A stretch of 64,000 nucleotides of DNA from Alphaproteobacteria bacterium (GTDB lineage: Bacteria; Pseudomonadota; Alphaproteobacteria; Caulobacterales; Hyphomonadaceae): NCBI GenBank assembly GCA_016125405.1, contig WGLW01000023.1:124001-188000 (forward strand). Reading direction: 5' to 3'. Below are positions 54,833-62,837 of the stretch, piece after piece; within the stretch, counting starts at the first letter, position 1, and every line of letters begins with the position of its first letter. Under the pieces are notes generated by a model. The model did not search any database and had not been told where the DNA came from. It worked only from the letters and a program-made list of their open reading frames with translations. Made by a program: the position numbers and the translations under genes.

Positions 54833-55765
54833 ATGACCTTCTCCACGCCCCTCACCCTTCGCGGCCCGCTGCGCAAACCGGCGCAGATGCTGCAGCACCA
54901 GGAATACGGCGGGCATTCCTCGATCCACGACGACGCCATGGCCGAGAAGCTGGGCTTCCGCGCAGGCCCGATCGAGGGGCCGACGCATTTCAGCCTCTAC
55001 CCGCCACTGCTGGAGAAGATCTTCGGGCAAGCCTGGTTCGAACGCGGCTGCATCTCGGCGCACTACCAGAACATGGTGGTCGAAGGCGAAGAAACGCGCG
55101 CCTTCGCCGACATCCCGCCGCCCGGCGCAACCATCACCAAAGCCTGGGTGGAGAAGGCTGACGGCACGCCGGTGCAGGAGGCATCCGCCAGTATCGGCCC
55201 TGGCGAGACGCTGCTCGATGCGCGGCTGAAATCGCTGCGTCCGCCCGGCAAGCTGGTGATCCTTGGCGACCTGAAAGTCGGCATGACGACAGGGCGCGAT
55301 GAACACATCCGCATGGACCCGGACCAGCACATGGGTCCGCTCTATCCCTTCAGCCTCAACCAGAAGCTGGCGGTGATTACTGAAAATTCGCCGTGGTATT
55401 CTGACCCGAAGTCCTCGCCCTGGGACCGGGCCATCGTGCCGCTCGAGATGGTCTCCGTCCTGGCGCAGTATTCGAGCCGCGAGTCAGGCCGGGAGTCCGC
55501 CTTCCCCACGCGCGGACCCGCCGTCGGCCTCTTCGCCGATCAGGAAATCCGCATGATCGACGGCCCGCTGTTTGTCGGCGAGGACTATATCGTGCGCCGC
55601 GAAATTGTCGCCCTGTCGGAAAGCAAGCGCACCGAAAGCCTTTGGGTGCGGACACGGATATTCGACAAGACGGGCAAGAAGCAGGTCGCCGAAATGCTTC
55701 TCAACCACGCGACGCTGAAACACTCCTACGCCAACTATGAGGCCGAACTCGCCGCGGCGAGCTAA
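54833..55765 (+). CDS. Hot-dog fold (MaoC-like) protein
   Basis: 310 residues from ATG 54833. The N-terminal half reads like a MaoC/hot-dog domain: SSIHDDAMAEKLGFRAGPIEGPTHFSLYPPLLEKIFG then CISAHYQNMVVEGEETRAFADI, resembling the D-x-A-x2-G pattern followed by a buried helix and the conserved Gly-Glu turn. The C-terminal half (FADQEIRMIDGPLFVGEDYIVRREIVALSESKRTESLWVRTRIFD) is a second hot-dog-like unit, so the protein is a double hot-dog. The family is involved in hydratase or thioesterase reactions on CoA or ACP substrates. The catalytic Asp/His pair is not obvious, so it may be a non-catalytic or diverged enzyme. Divergent from the SDR gene. Confidence 0.72.
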   Translation: MTFSTPLTLRGPLRKPAQMLQHQEYGGHSSIHDDAMAEKLGFRAGPIEGPTHFSLYPPLLEKIFGQAWFERGCISAHYQNMVVEGEETRAFADIPPPGATITKAWVEKADGTPVQEASASIGPGETLLDARLKSLRPPGKLVILGDLKVGMTTGRDEHIRMDPDQHMGPLYPFSLNQKLAVITENSPWYSDPKSSPWDRAIVPLEMVSVLAQYSSRESGRESAFPTRGPAVGLFADQEIRMIDGPLFVGEDYIVRREIVALSESKRTESLWVRTRIFDKTGKKQVAEMLLNHATLKHSYANYEAELAAAS

Positions 55766-55852
55766 GGGCGCCGCTGCGTCAGTCTGGCGAAGCCCGTATC
55801 GATGACCTACGGATGACGGCGACACCGCCGCCAAACTCCGCGAGGATCAACG

Positions 55853-57229
55853 ATGCGCCCGACTGCACTTTTCCGCCATCGCGTTGCGCGCATGATTGCA
55901 AGTCTCGCCGCCGCGCTGCTTGTGGCCTCTCCCGTGGCGCTGTCCAAAACGCCGCCGCGCAAGCCAAACGTTATCATCATCCTGGCCGACGATCTCGGCT
56001 ATGGCGATGTCGGCGCCTTTGGCGGCAAGCTGATCAAGACGCCGAATATCGACCGCATGGCGAAGGATGGCGTGAAACTCGCGACGTTCTTCTCATCCGC
56101 CAACATCTGCACGCCCTCGCGCGCCGGATTGCTGACGGGCCGGTATCCGATCCGCACGGGTCTTGGCTACGAGGTGATCCAGGCGAAGGACACCAACGGC
56201 CTGCCGCTTTCGGAAATCACCATCGCCGAGGCGCTGAAACCGGATTACGCCACGGCGCTGATCGGCAAATGGCATCTGGGTCATGTGCCGCCCTACTGGC
56301 CGCCGAACGTGCAGGGCTTCGACCTGTTCTTCGGCCTGCCCTACAGCCACGACATGAAGCCGTTGGCGCTCTACAACAAGGAGCCCGGCGGCCCGCTCAC
56401 CAGCGAGGACGTCGACTTCAGCCACCTGACGCAGCGCTTCTTCGATCGCGGCCTGCGGTTCATCGAAGACAACAAGGACCGCCCATTCTTCCTCGAGTTG
56501 GCGCTGAATGCGCCGCATGAACCGGAAGTTCCCAACCCGGATTTCAAGGGTAAGTCGAAGGCCGCCAATTTTGGCGATGTGGTGGAAGAAGTCGATGCGC
56601 GGGTGGGCATCCTGCTTGCGAAACTGAAATCGCTGGGGCTGGAGAAGAACACGCTCGTGATCCTGACCTCGGACAATGGCCCGTGGTTCGAGGGGTCGTC
56701 CGGCGGCTTCCGCGACCGCAAGGGCGGCGCAGGATGGGAAGGCGGGTATCGCGTGCCGTTCATCGCCCGACAGCCCGGAACCATCCCTGCCGGCATAGTC
56801 AGCAACGCGATGGCGATGAACATCGATTTCCTGCCGACCATCATGGCGTGGACGGGCAAGCCGCTGCCCGCGACGACGATCGACGGCAAGGACCTCTCGC
56901 CTGTTCTGAAAACGCGAAATGCGCCTTCGCCGCATGACGAACTGATCCTGTTCAACAACGAACGTGTCGCGGCCGTGCGAACGAAGGACTGGAAGCTGGT
57001 GATCCGCACCTATTATCGGGTCTACGACATACCGCTCGACAAGTACGGCTATTCGCAGCTGATCGACCTGAAGAACGATCCGACTGAATCCTACAACGTC
57101 GCAGCCCTTCATCCAGACGTGATGAAAGACATGGTGGCGCGCGCCAAGCGGGCCCAGGCGGAATTCGAACCGCTTGGCGTGAGGCAGGCGCCGGACGTCT
57201 TGCCCGGCGCCAAGCCATCAACGCCCTAA
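55853..57229 (+). CDS. Exported arylsulfatase-type sulfatase
   Basis: 458 residues. A signal peptide (VARMIASLAAALLVASPVALS) is followed by the sulfatase domain start NVIIILADDLGYGDVGAFGG, where paired Asp bind calcium. The active-site motif CTPSRAGLLTGRYPIRTG contains Cys86, which must be changed to formylglycine; GKWHLGH supplies further residues and LTSDNGPWFEG is the second metal site. It releases sulfate from sulfate esters, aryl or carbohydrate, in the periplasm. No formylglycine-generating enzyme gene lies in the window. The ATG at 55892 is an alternative start. Confidence 0.93.
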   Translation: MRPTALFRHRVARMIASLAAALLVASPVALSKTPPRKPNVIIILADDLGYGDVGAFGGKLIKTPNIDRMAKDGVKLATFFSSANICTPSRAGLLTGRYPIRTGLGYEVIQAKDTNGLPLSEITIAEALKPDYATALIGKWHLGHVPPYWPPNVQGFDLFFGLPYSHDMKPLALYNKEPGGPLTSEDVDFSHLTQRFFDRGLRFIEDNKDRPFFLELALNAPHEPEVPNPDFKGKSKAANFGDVVEEVDARVGILLAKLKSLGLEKNTLVILTSDNGPWFEGSSGGFRDRKGGAGWEGGYRVPFIARQPGTIPAGIVSNAMAMNIDFLPTIMAWTGKPLPATTIDGKDLSPVLKTRNAPSPHDELILFNNERVAAVRTKDWKLVIRTYYRVYDIPLDKYGYSQLIDLKNDPTESYNVAALHPDVMKDMVARAKRAQAEFEPLGVRQAPDVLPGAKPSTP

Positions 57230-58386
57230 AGGCCCTTGTTCGGATTGATCAGGAATTTCTCGCCGGTCGATTTCTTGTTGTAGGCGTTGATCACGTCGAG
57301 CTGCAGCGCCTCGGCGAGCGAGATTTCCTTCGTGTAGTGGCTGGCGAAGGTGGTCTTGAGTTCGGCGACCACGCGCTCGCGCAGTTTCTGCGCCTCGGCG
57401 AACCCGATCTTCTGAAGGAAGGGCGTCAGCAGGAAGCCGCCCACGCCCCACGCCATGCCATAGGCGCCCGTGAGGATCGTCGGCTCCAGCGACAGGCGGC
57501 CATAGATGTAGACCTGCTTGTGCGTGGACGCTCCCTAACGGCTGTAGGCGCCGGGTCTGGAGTTAAGCGCGCTCTCCATCGCGCCGAGGATCTGCCCCGC
57601 CAGCTTGCCGCCGCCGATGGCGTCGAAGCCCAGCGTCGCGCCCGTTGTCTTGCACGCCGAGATCAGGTCTTCCATGAAGCCCGGCTTGGACGAATCGACC
57701 ACATGCTTTGCGCCGATGTCGCGCAGGATTTTCTCCTGCTCGGCGCTGCGCACGATGTTCACCAGCTCGATGCCGTCCTTGAGGCAGATCTTGTTCAGCA
57801 TCTGGCCGAGATTGGAGGCGGCTGCGGTGTGCACGAGAGCGGTGTGCCCTTCGTTCTTCATCGTCACCGTCATCGCCAGCGCGGTCAGCGGATTGACGAA
57901 ACAGGAGGCGCCGTCGGCTGCGGTGACGTTGTCCGGCAGCACCAGGCACTGAACCGCCTTCATGGTGCGGTATTGCGCATACATGGCGCCGCCCAGCATG
58001 GCGACCTTCTTGCCCATGAGCTTCTGCGCTTCCGGCGAAGAGCCAGCCTTCACCACCACGCCGGCGCCCTCATTGCCAACCGGCATGGATTCATCGATCC
58101 GCGCCGCCATCGCGCGCATCATGCCTTCGGGAATTTTTGCCGTGACCGTCGGACTGTCCTTCGTACCGCCCTGCTTCGCCGCCGGCATGTCGGCCCCGCC
58201 GAGCAGGGCGGCGCCAAGCAGCAGGCCGAGATCGGACGGGTTGATCGGCGAGGCCTCGACGCGCACCACGACCTCGTCGGGGCCTGGGTCCGGAACGGGC
58301 ACGCGCACCAGCGACAATTCCAGCTCGCCGCTTTTCTTTATCAGCGAACGCAGCTGCAGTCCGGTCATCTCCGCCACGTCAATCAC
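57226..58386 (-). pseudogene. Zinc-binding-dehydrogenase (MDR) gene interrupted by one in-frame TAG
   Basis: The full frame is 1161 bp (386 sense codons plus stop) with one internal TAG at 57535-57537. The first part (283 residues) has the GroES-like start VRVPVPDPGPDEVVVRVEASPINPSDLG, GNEGAGVVVKAGS and the nucleotide-binding region VHTAAASNLGQMLNK with LGFDAIGGGKLAGQILGAM. After the TAG, in the same frame, GASTHKQVYIYGRLSLEPTILTGAYGMAWGVGGFLLTPFLQKIGF continues to NPNKGL. Relatives have Tyr at this site (SR-Y-GA), so the lesion is a single base change from TAT or TAC. It may be a recent pseudogene, an assembly error or, less likely, read-through. Predicted quinone/crotonyl reductase-type activity. 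Confidence 0.85.
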
Positions 58387-58497
58387 TCCCTGAATTGTCC
58401 CTTTGGCATCTTCTATGCGCCGATGACGGGTGGGAAGCTAGGGCGTTAAGGAACGCCATCTGGCCAATCCGCCCGAAATGCGCTTCAAGCTGCGGAC

Positions 58498-59589
58498 ATG
58501 TCGCACAACACCTACGGCCACCTCTTCCGCGTGACGACCTGGGGCGAAAGCCACGGGCCAGCGATCGGCTGCGTCGTCGATGGCTGCCCGCCCGGCATCA
58601 GGCTGACGACGGCCGATATCCAGCCCTGGATGGATCGGCGGAAGCCCGGGACCTCGCGCTTTGTCACGCAGCGGCGCGAAGACGACGTGGTGAAAATTCT
58701 CTCCGGCGTGTTTGAAGACGATCGCACCGGCGGACAGGTCACCACCGGCACGCCGATTTCACTGATGATCGAGAACACCGACCAGCGCTCGAAAGACTAT
58801 TCCGAAATCCGCGACAGCTACAGGCCCGGCCACGCCGACTACGTGTACGACCAGAAGTATGGCGTGCGTGATTATCGCGGCGGCGGACGCAGCTCGGCGC
58901 GCGAGACGGCGTCGCGTGTCGCCGCCGGCGCCATCGCGCGACTGGTGCTGGGCCCCGCCATCACCATCCGCGCCGCAGTGGTCCAGATCGGTCCGCACAA
59001 GATCAACCGCGACAACTGGAACTGGGACGAGGTCGAGAAGAATCCCTTCTGGTGCCCGGACGCAGAAGCCGCAGCCAGGTGGGAAACGTTCCTCGATGAG
59101 ACCCGAAAGGCGGGATCCTCCTGCGGCGCCATTGTGGAAGTTGTCGCCGAGGGCGTTCCCGCCGGTTGGGGGGCGCCGGTCTACGCAAAGCTGGATACGG
59201 ATATCGCCGCCGCGCTGATGTCGATCAACGCCGTGAAGGGCGTCGAGATCGGAGCCGGCTTTGCTGCTGCTGCGTTGAGCGGCGAAGAGAACGCCGACGA
59301 GATGCGCATCGCAGGGAATGGCGTCGAGTTCCTGTCCAACAACAATGGCGGCGTGTTGGGCGGCATCTCCACCGGGCAACCCGTTGTCGCCCGCATGGCC
59401 GTGAAGCCGACGTCGTCGATCCTCACGCCACGCCGGACAGTAACGAAGGCTGGCGAAGATACGGAAATCCGCACCAAGGGACGCCACGATCCCTGCGTTG
59501 GCATTCGCGGCGCGCCGGTGGCCGAGGCCATGCTGGCCGCCGTTCTGGCCGACCACAAGTTGCGCCACGCGGGACAGACCGGACGCTGA
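58498..59589 (+). CDS. aroC: Chorismate synthase
   Basis: 363 residues with the whole conserved framework: [33 protein letters not shown] at the start, [49 protein letters not shown], and [29 protein letters not shown]. It forms chorismate from EPSP using reduced FMN, the last step of the shikimate pathway. The two histidines needed for catalysis are in GESHG and RPGHADY. It stands alone on its strand, 110 bp from the divergent dehydrogenase gene. No other aro genes are near. Confidence 0.98.
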   Translation: MSHNTYGHLFRVTTWGESHGPAIGCVVDGCPPGIRLTTADIQPWMDRRKPGTSRFVTQRREDDVVKILSGVFEDDRTGGQVTTGTPISLMIENTDQRSKDYSEIRDSYRPGHADYVYDQKYGVRDYRGGGRSSARETASRVAAGAIARLVLGPAITIRAAVVQIGPHKINRDNWNWDEVEKNPFWCPDAEAAARWETFLDETRKAGSSCGAIVEVVAEGVPAGWGAPVYAKLDTDIAAALMSINAVKGVEIGAGFAAAALSGEENADEMRIAGNGVEFLSNNNGGVLGGISTGQPVVARMAVKPTSSILTPRRTVTKAGEDTEIRTKGRHDPCVGIRGAPVAEAMLAAVLADHKLRHAGQTGR

Positions 59590-59717
59590 TCGTCGAGGCC
59601 CGGCTAATCCCGGTTAATCGCCCGCCGTACGGCTGAATTCCGGCTTCATGCAGCGTTCAGGTTGAAAGAGCGATCTTCGCGTCCGATGTGGATTTTCGGC
59701 CGAAGGAGTGCCGTCTC

Positions 59718-60353
59718 ATGCGCCTCAAATTTGCCTTGTTTGCGCTCACCGCGCTCGGTGGTTCCGCCCTCGCCCTGCCGGCGTCGGCGCAGACCTATTA
59801 CGGCCCGTACGATCAGCACTGCGAAAACGTTCGCAAGAACAACCAGGCGGCCGGCGCCGTTCTCGGTGCGGTCATTGGCGGCGTGCTCGGCAGCAACATC
59901 GCGGCGCACGGACACCGCGGCGACGGCACTGCCGTTGGCGCTGGCCTCGGCGCGCTGACAGGCGCCGCCGCAGGGTCAACCACGACATGCGCTCCGCCGC
60001 CGCCGCCGACTCCCTATCCTGTCAGTGGCGCGCCCTATCCTGACGCGCCTCCCTATGACGACGGCCTTGCCGGCGGACCGGGATCGCGCTCCGGTTACTA
60101 TCCTCCGAACGACGGCGTTTACGATAACCGGTATGGGTATGGGGACAGCGATCGCGGCTACGTGCGACATCATCGTCGGCATAATCAGGTTGCCGCGCAG
60201 GACAGCGATACCTATAAGTATCAGGACGATTTTGCGGGGCGGGATTGCACCACCACAACCCAGGTGACGAATCTTCCCGACGGTTCATCCATCCAGAAGC
60301 CTGTGCAGGTGTGCCGTGAGGCGCGCTATGGCGACTGGGAGGTACAAAATTAG
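59718..60353 (+). CDS. Exported glycine-zipper protein
   Basis: 211 residues from ATG 59718, with AAGGAG nine bases upstream. A signal peptide (LKFALFALTALGGSALALPASA-Q) is followed by a glycine-zipper region: NNQAAGAVLGAVIGGVLGSNIAAHGHRGDGTAVGAGLGALTGAAAGSTTTC, a 2TM glycine-zipper as in outer-membrane-associated proteins of the SlyB/Rcc01698 kind. Then a Pro/Tyr/Gly/Asp-rich segment, an Arg/His stretch (RHHRRHNQ) and a small C-terminal domain with paired cysteines (GRDCTTTTQVTNLPDG and QVCREARYG). Likely periplasmic or outer-membrane attached; role in envelope stability is inferred from similar proteins. Confidence 0.85.
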   Translation: MRLKFALFALTALGGSALALPASAQTYYGPYDQHCENVRKNNQAAGAVLGAVIGGVLGSNIAAHGHRGDGTAVGAGLGALTGAAAGSTTTCAPPPPPTPYPVSGAPYPDAPPYDDGLAGGPGSRSGYYPPNDGVYDNRYGYGDSDRGYVRHHRRHNQVAAQDSDTYKYQDDFAGRDCTTTTQVTNLPDGSSIQKPVQVCREARYGDWEVQN

Positions 60354-60362
60354 AAGGTCTGC

Positions 60363-60380
60363 CAACTGCCTGCGCAGTTG
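60363..60380 (+). terminator. 7-bp hairpin directly after the glycine-zipper gene
   Basis: CAACTGC (60363-60369) pairs with GCAGTTG (60374-60380) around a four-base loop, ten bases after the stop. No T-run follows, so factor-independent termination is uncertain. Confidence 0.45.
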
Positions 60381-60433
60381 TGCGGGCGTTCTTCACGAGG
60401 CAGGCCCGTCCCCCCAACCCAGGGCCTGACGAG

Positions 60434-60467
60434 GGCGAGCAGCATCACGCAAGTGGCGCTGCTCGCC
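60434..60467. terminator. Perfect 10-bp inverted repeat between convergent genes
   Basis: GGCGAGCAGC (60434-60443) and GCTGCTCGCC (60458-60467) are exact inverted copies with a 14-base spacer, in the 244-bp gap between the convergent glycine-zipper and tlyA genes. Probably a bidirectional stop or an RNA structure. Confidence 0.5.
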
Positions 60468-60597
60468 TGGGGCGGGGACGGTCTGAAACTCTATCCACAG
60501 AATCGAATTTCGAGCGAAGCGACCATTGCGACTCCGTCTCACGATGGGTACGCGTGCGTTTCCATTGTGCTCTCGAAATCGTGTTTGCGGACCAGCC

Positions 60598-61365
60598 TCA
60601 GTCGTCGCGCGTCGCGTGAAAAAGGCGCTCGCGGTTGCCGTCTCCTCCGGCAATCGGACTCGCCGTCCACTGACGGACAATCCAGCCGCGCGATGACAGC
60701 CACGACTCCAGTTCGCGCGCCGCACGGTCAGTTGCCTCATCGTCCACGACGATGCCGCCCTTGCCGACATGCGATGGTCCAACTTCGAACTGGGGCTTGA
60801 ACAAGGCGACAAGATCGCTCCCCGCGGCGGCAAGGGAAAGCGGACGATCAAGTAGTTTCGCAAGGCCAATGAAGCTCGCATCGCAGACCACAAGCGTGGG
60901 TGGCTCCGCTAGCATGTTTGGCTCGAGGCTGCGCGCGTCGGTTTCCTCAAGAGACGTCACCCGGGCGTCTCCGGCCAGCCTCGGATGCAACTGCCCGCGA
61001 CCCACATCGACCGCCGTCACATGCCGCGCCCCGCGCGCCAGCAACACATCGGTGAAGCCGCCGGTTGAAGCGCCAACATCGAGGCAGAAGCGGCCCGCCG
61101 GATCCAGGCCGAACGCGTCCAGCGCATGAGCCAGTTTGACGCCGCCGCGCGACACCCACGGATGGGCCGGCGTCCAGTCAATTGCCGACGCCTCGCTGAC
61201 GATCTGGCCCGGCTTGAGCGCCGGCGATCCATCCACCTTCACATTCCCGGCTTCGATCGCCATGCGGGCCTGCGATCGCGACGCGGCAAGACCACGCCGG
61301 ACAAGCTCGACATCCAGCCGGCGCGGCTCGCCGGTCTCCTGCTTGTCTCCGCCAGCGTTCGTCAC
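60598..61365 (-). CDS. tlyA: TlyA family rRNA 2'-O-methyltransferase
   Basis: 255 residues. The N-terminal S4 RNA-binding domain reads RRLDVELVRRGLAASRSQARMAIEAGNVKVDG; then WVSRGGVKLAHALDAFGLD leads into an FtsJ-type methyltransferase with DVGASTGGFTDVLLARGARHVTAVDVGRGQLHPRL (SAM binding), VVCDASFIGLAKLL and LFKPQFEVGPSHVGKGGIVVDD. TlyA proteins methylate 16S/23S rRNA ribose and influence capreomycin sensitivity in mycobacteria; some are also called hemolysin A. Start is GTG at 61365. Its nearest upstream neighbour in other bacteria is often dxs, which is not in this window. Confidence 0.94.
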   Translation of the reverse strand: MTNAGGDKQETGEPRRLDVELVRRGLAASRSQARMAIEAGNVKVDGSPALKPGQIVSEASAIDWTPAHPWVSRGGVKLAHALDAFGLDPAGRFCLDVGASTGGFTDVLLARGARHVTAVDVGRGQLHPRLAGDARVTSLEETDARSLEPNMLAEPPTLVVCDASFIGLAKLLDRPLSLAAAGSDLVALFKPQFEVGPSHVGKGGIVVDDEATDRAARELESWLSSRGWIVRQWTASPIAGGDGNRERLFHATRDD

Positions 61366-61490
61366 GGCCTGCCCCGCGTGTGTGTCCGCCCCTTAGACGT
61401 CGCACAGCAGCCTTCCGCAAGCCATCCTCGTGGGCTTTGCAGGCTTGAGGGGCCGGTCTAGAAGGCTGCGCAGCCCGGAGCGCCGAAGCG

Positions 61491-62507
61491 ATGCCCGTTG
61501 TCCCGATCGAACGGAACGACCATTCCGAACCGAACGCCGAGGCGTTCATCTTCGGCTTCGAATTCCCGCCCGAAGGCGCGGTTCATCGCATCGACTGGAG
61601 CGCCGCCAAGGCCACGGCCGCCTGCCCGCCTTCAGGCTGGCGCTGGCTTCACCTGAACCGCCTGTCGGACGAGACCCGGGACTGGCTGGAAACCTCCAGC
61701 GATCTCGACGAGACCGTCATCAGCGCGCTGCTGCAGGCCGAAACGCGGCCGCGCTGCCTGGCCCATGACGACGGCGTGCTGCTCAACCTGCGCGGCATCA
61801 ACCACAATCCCGGCGCCGAACCGGAGGACATGATCTCGGTCCGCATGTGGGCGACGAAGAATCTGGTCATCTCGATGCGGTCCTATCCCGTGAAGGCAAT
61901 CCACGACGTGAGAGAACTGACGGCCTCCGGCGCTGGACCCGGATCGCCTGGTGACCTGCTGGTGATGATTGCGGCGAGCCTGGTCGACCGGATCGAACCC
62001 GTCGTCGAACAACTCAACGACGAGGCGGACGAGTTTGAGGAAAAACTGCTGAAGGAGGACGAAGACGTGCCTCCCAGTGAGCTGGCCGAATTCCGCCGCA
62101 GCATTCTTCTGCTTCGCCGCTACATCCAGCCACAGCGCGACGCGATGGTGCAGCTCCAGCGCGAGGGCCGTTTGCTGATCCAGGCAGACCAGGTGACGGA
62201 TCTTCGCGAAATCGCCGACCGGGTTACGCGCATTGCGGAGGAACTGGACACCATCCGGGACCGCGCAGCCGTTATCCAGGACCAGATTTCGGGACAAAGG
62301 CAGGAAGAACTCAACCAGCGCCTGCTGGCGCTGTCGGTGATCTCGGCCCTGTTCCTGCCGCTGACATTTCTTACAGGACTGTTGGGGATGAACCTCGCCG
62401 GCATCCCCTTCTCACACAGCCCATGGGCGTTCGGGTTTGTTGTAGCGCTTTCCGTGGCTCTGGCAGCCGCACTTCTTATCTATCTGCGGGTCAAACGCTG
62501 GATCTGA
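61491..62507 (+). CDS. CorA/ZntB family divalent metal transporter
   Basis: 338 residues. A long soluble N-terminal domain with WRWLHLNRLSDETRDWLETSS and HDDGVLLNLRGINHNPGAEPEDMISVRMWATKNLVISMR leads to a stalk helix (about 210-285) and two C-terminal membrane helices, the first ending in the signature GMNLAGIPF (Gly-Met-Asn). The soluble-domain pattern fits ZntB, zinc transport, better than magnesium CorA. The LLALSVISALFLPLTFLTGLLGMNLAG and PWAFGFVVALSVALAAALLIY helices are intact. It is divergent from tlyA with 125 bp between and convergent with the next small gene. Metal specificity is inferred. Confidence 0.92.
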   Translation: MPVVPIERNDHSEPNAEAFIFGFEFPPEGAVHRIDWSAAKATAACPPSGWRWLHLNRLSDETRDWLETSSDLDETVISALLQAETRPRCLAHDDGVLLNLRGINHNPGAEPEDMISVRMWATKNLVISMRSYPVKAIHDVRELTASGAGPGSPGDLLVMIAASLVDRIEPVVEQLNDEADEFEEKLLKEDEDVPPSELAEFRRSILLLRRYIQPQRDAMVQLQREGRLLIQADQVTDLREIADRVTRIAEELDTIRDRAAVIQDQISGQRQEELNQRLLALSVISALFLPLTFLTGLLGMNLAGIPFSHSPWAFGFVVALSVALAAALLIYLRVKRWI

Positions 62508-62527
62508 CGAGAGATGTCTCGCACCTG

Positions 62528-62755
62528 TCAGGTGCGATCGTCGCCATCCGTTGCGCGATCGATGCTTTCTTTGGTGGCCTGGCCGAGATCCTTGACCTCG
62601 TTCTGAAGCGGCTTGGTCGAGTGATCGATTTTCGCGAGACCCTCGTCGACATCCGCTCCGGCCCGCTCAAGCGATCCTTCGCGCACCCACAGAAAGCCCA
62701 GCACGATCAGGAAACAGACCAGCACCGTGCCGGCAATGGCTCCAATCCCTCGCAT
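62528..62755 (-). CDS. Small single-pass membrane protein
   Basis: 75 residues. One N-terminal membrane helix (IGAIAGTVLVCFLIVLGFLWV) is followed by an acidic amphipathic helix (DVDEGLAKIDHSTKPLQNEVKDLGQATKESIDRATDG) suggestive of a short coiled coil. AAGGAG lies seven bases before the ATG. No family recognised. It overlaps nothing and ends 20 bp from the convergent ZntB gene. Confidence 0.75.
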   Translation of the reverse strand: MRGIGAIAGTVLVCFLIVLGFLWVREGSLERAGADVDEGLAKIDHSTKPLQNEVKDLGQATKESIDRATDGDDRT

Positions 62756-62837
62756 GTGAGGCTCCTTCCGGCTGAACGGAGGAACAACGTCCAGCGAAGC
62801 TCGCAGGTTCCCGAGGGGCGAATTGTGAAGAGCGGGT

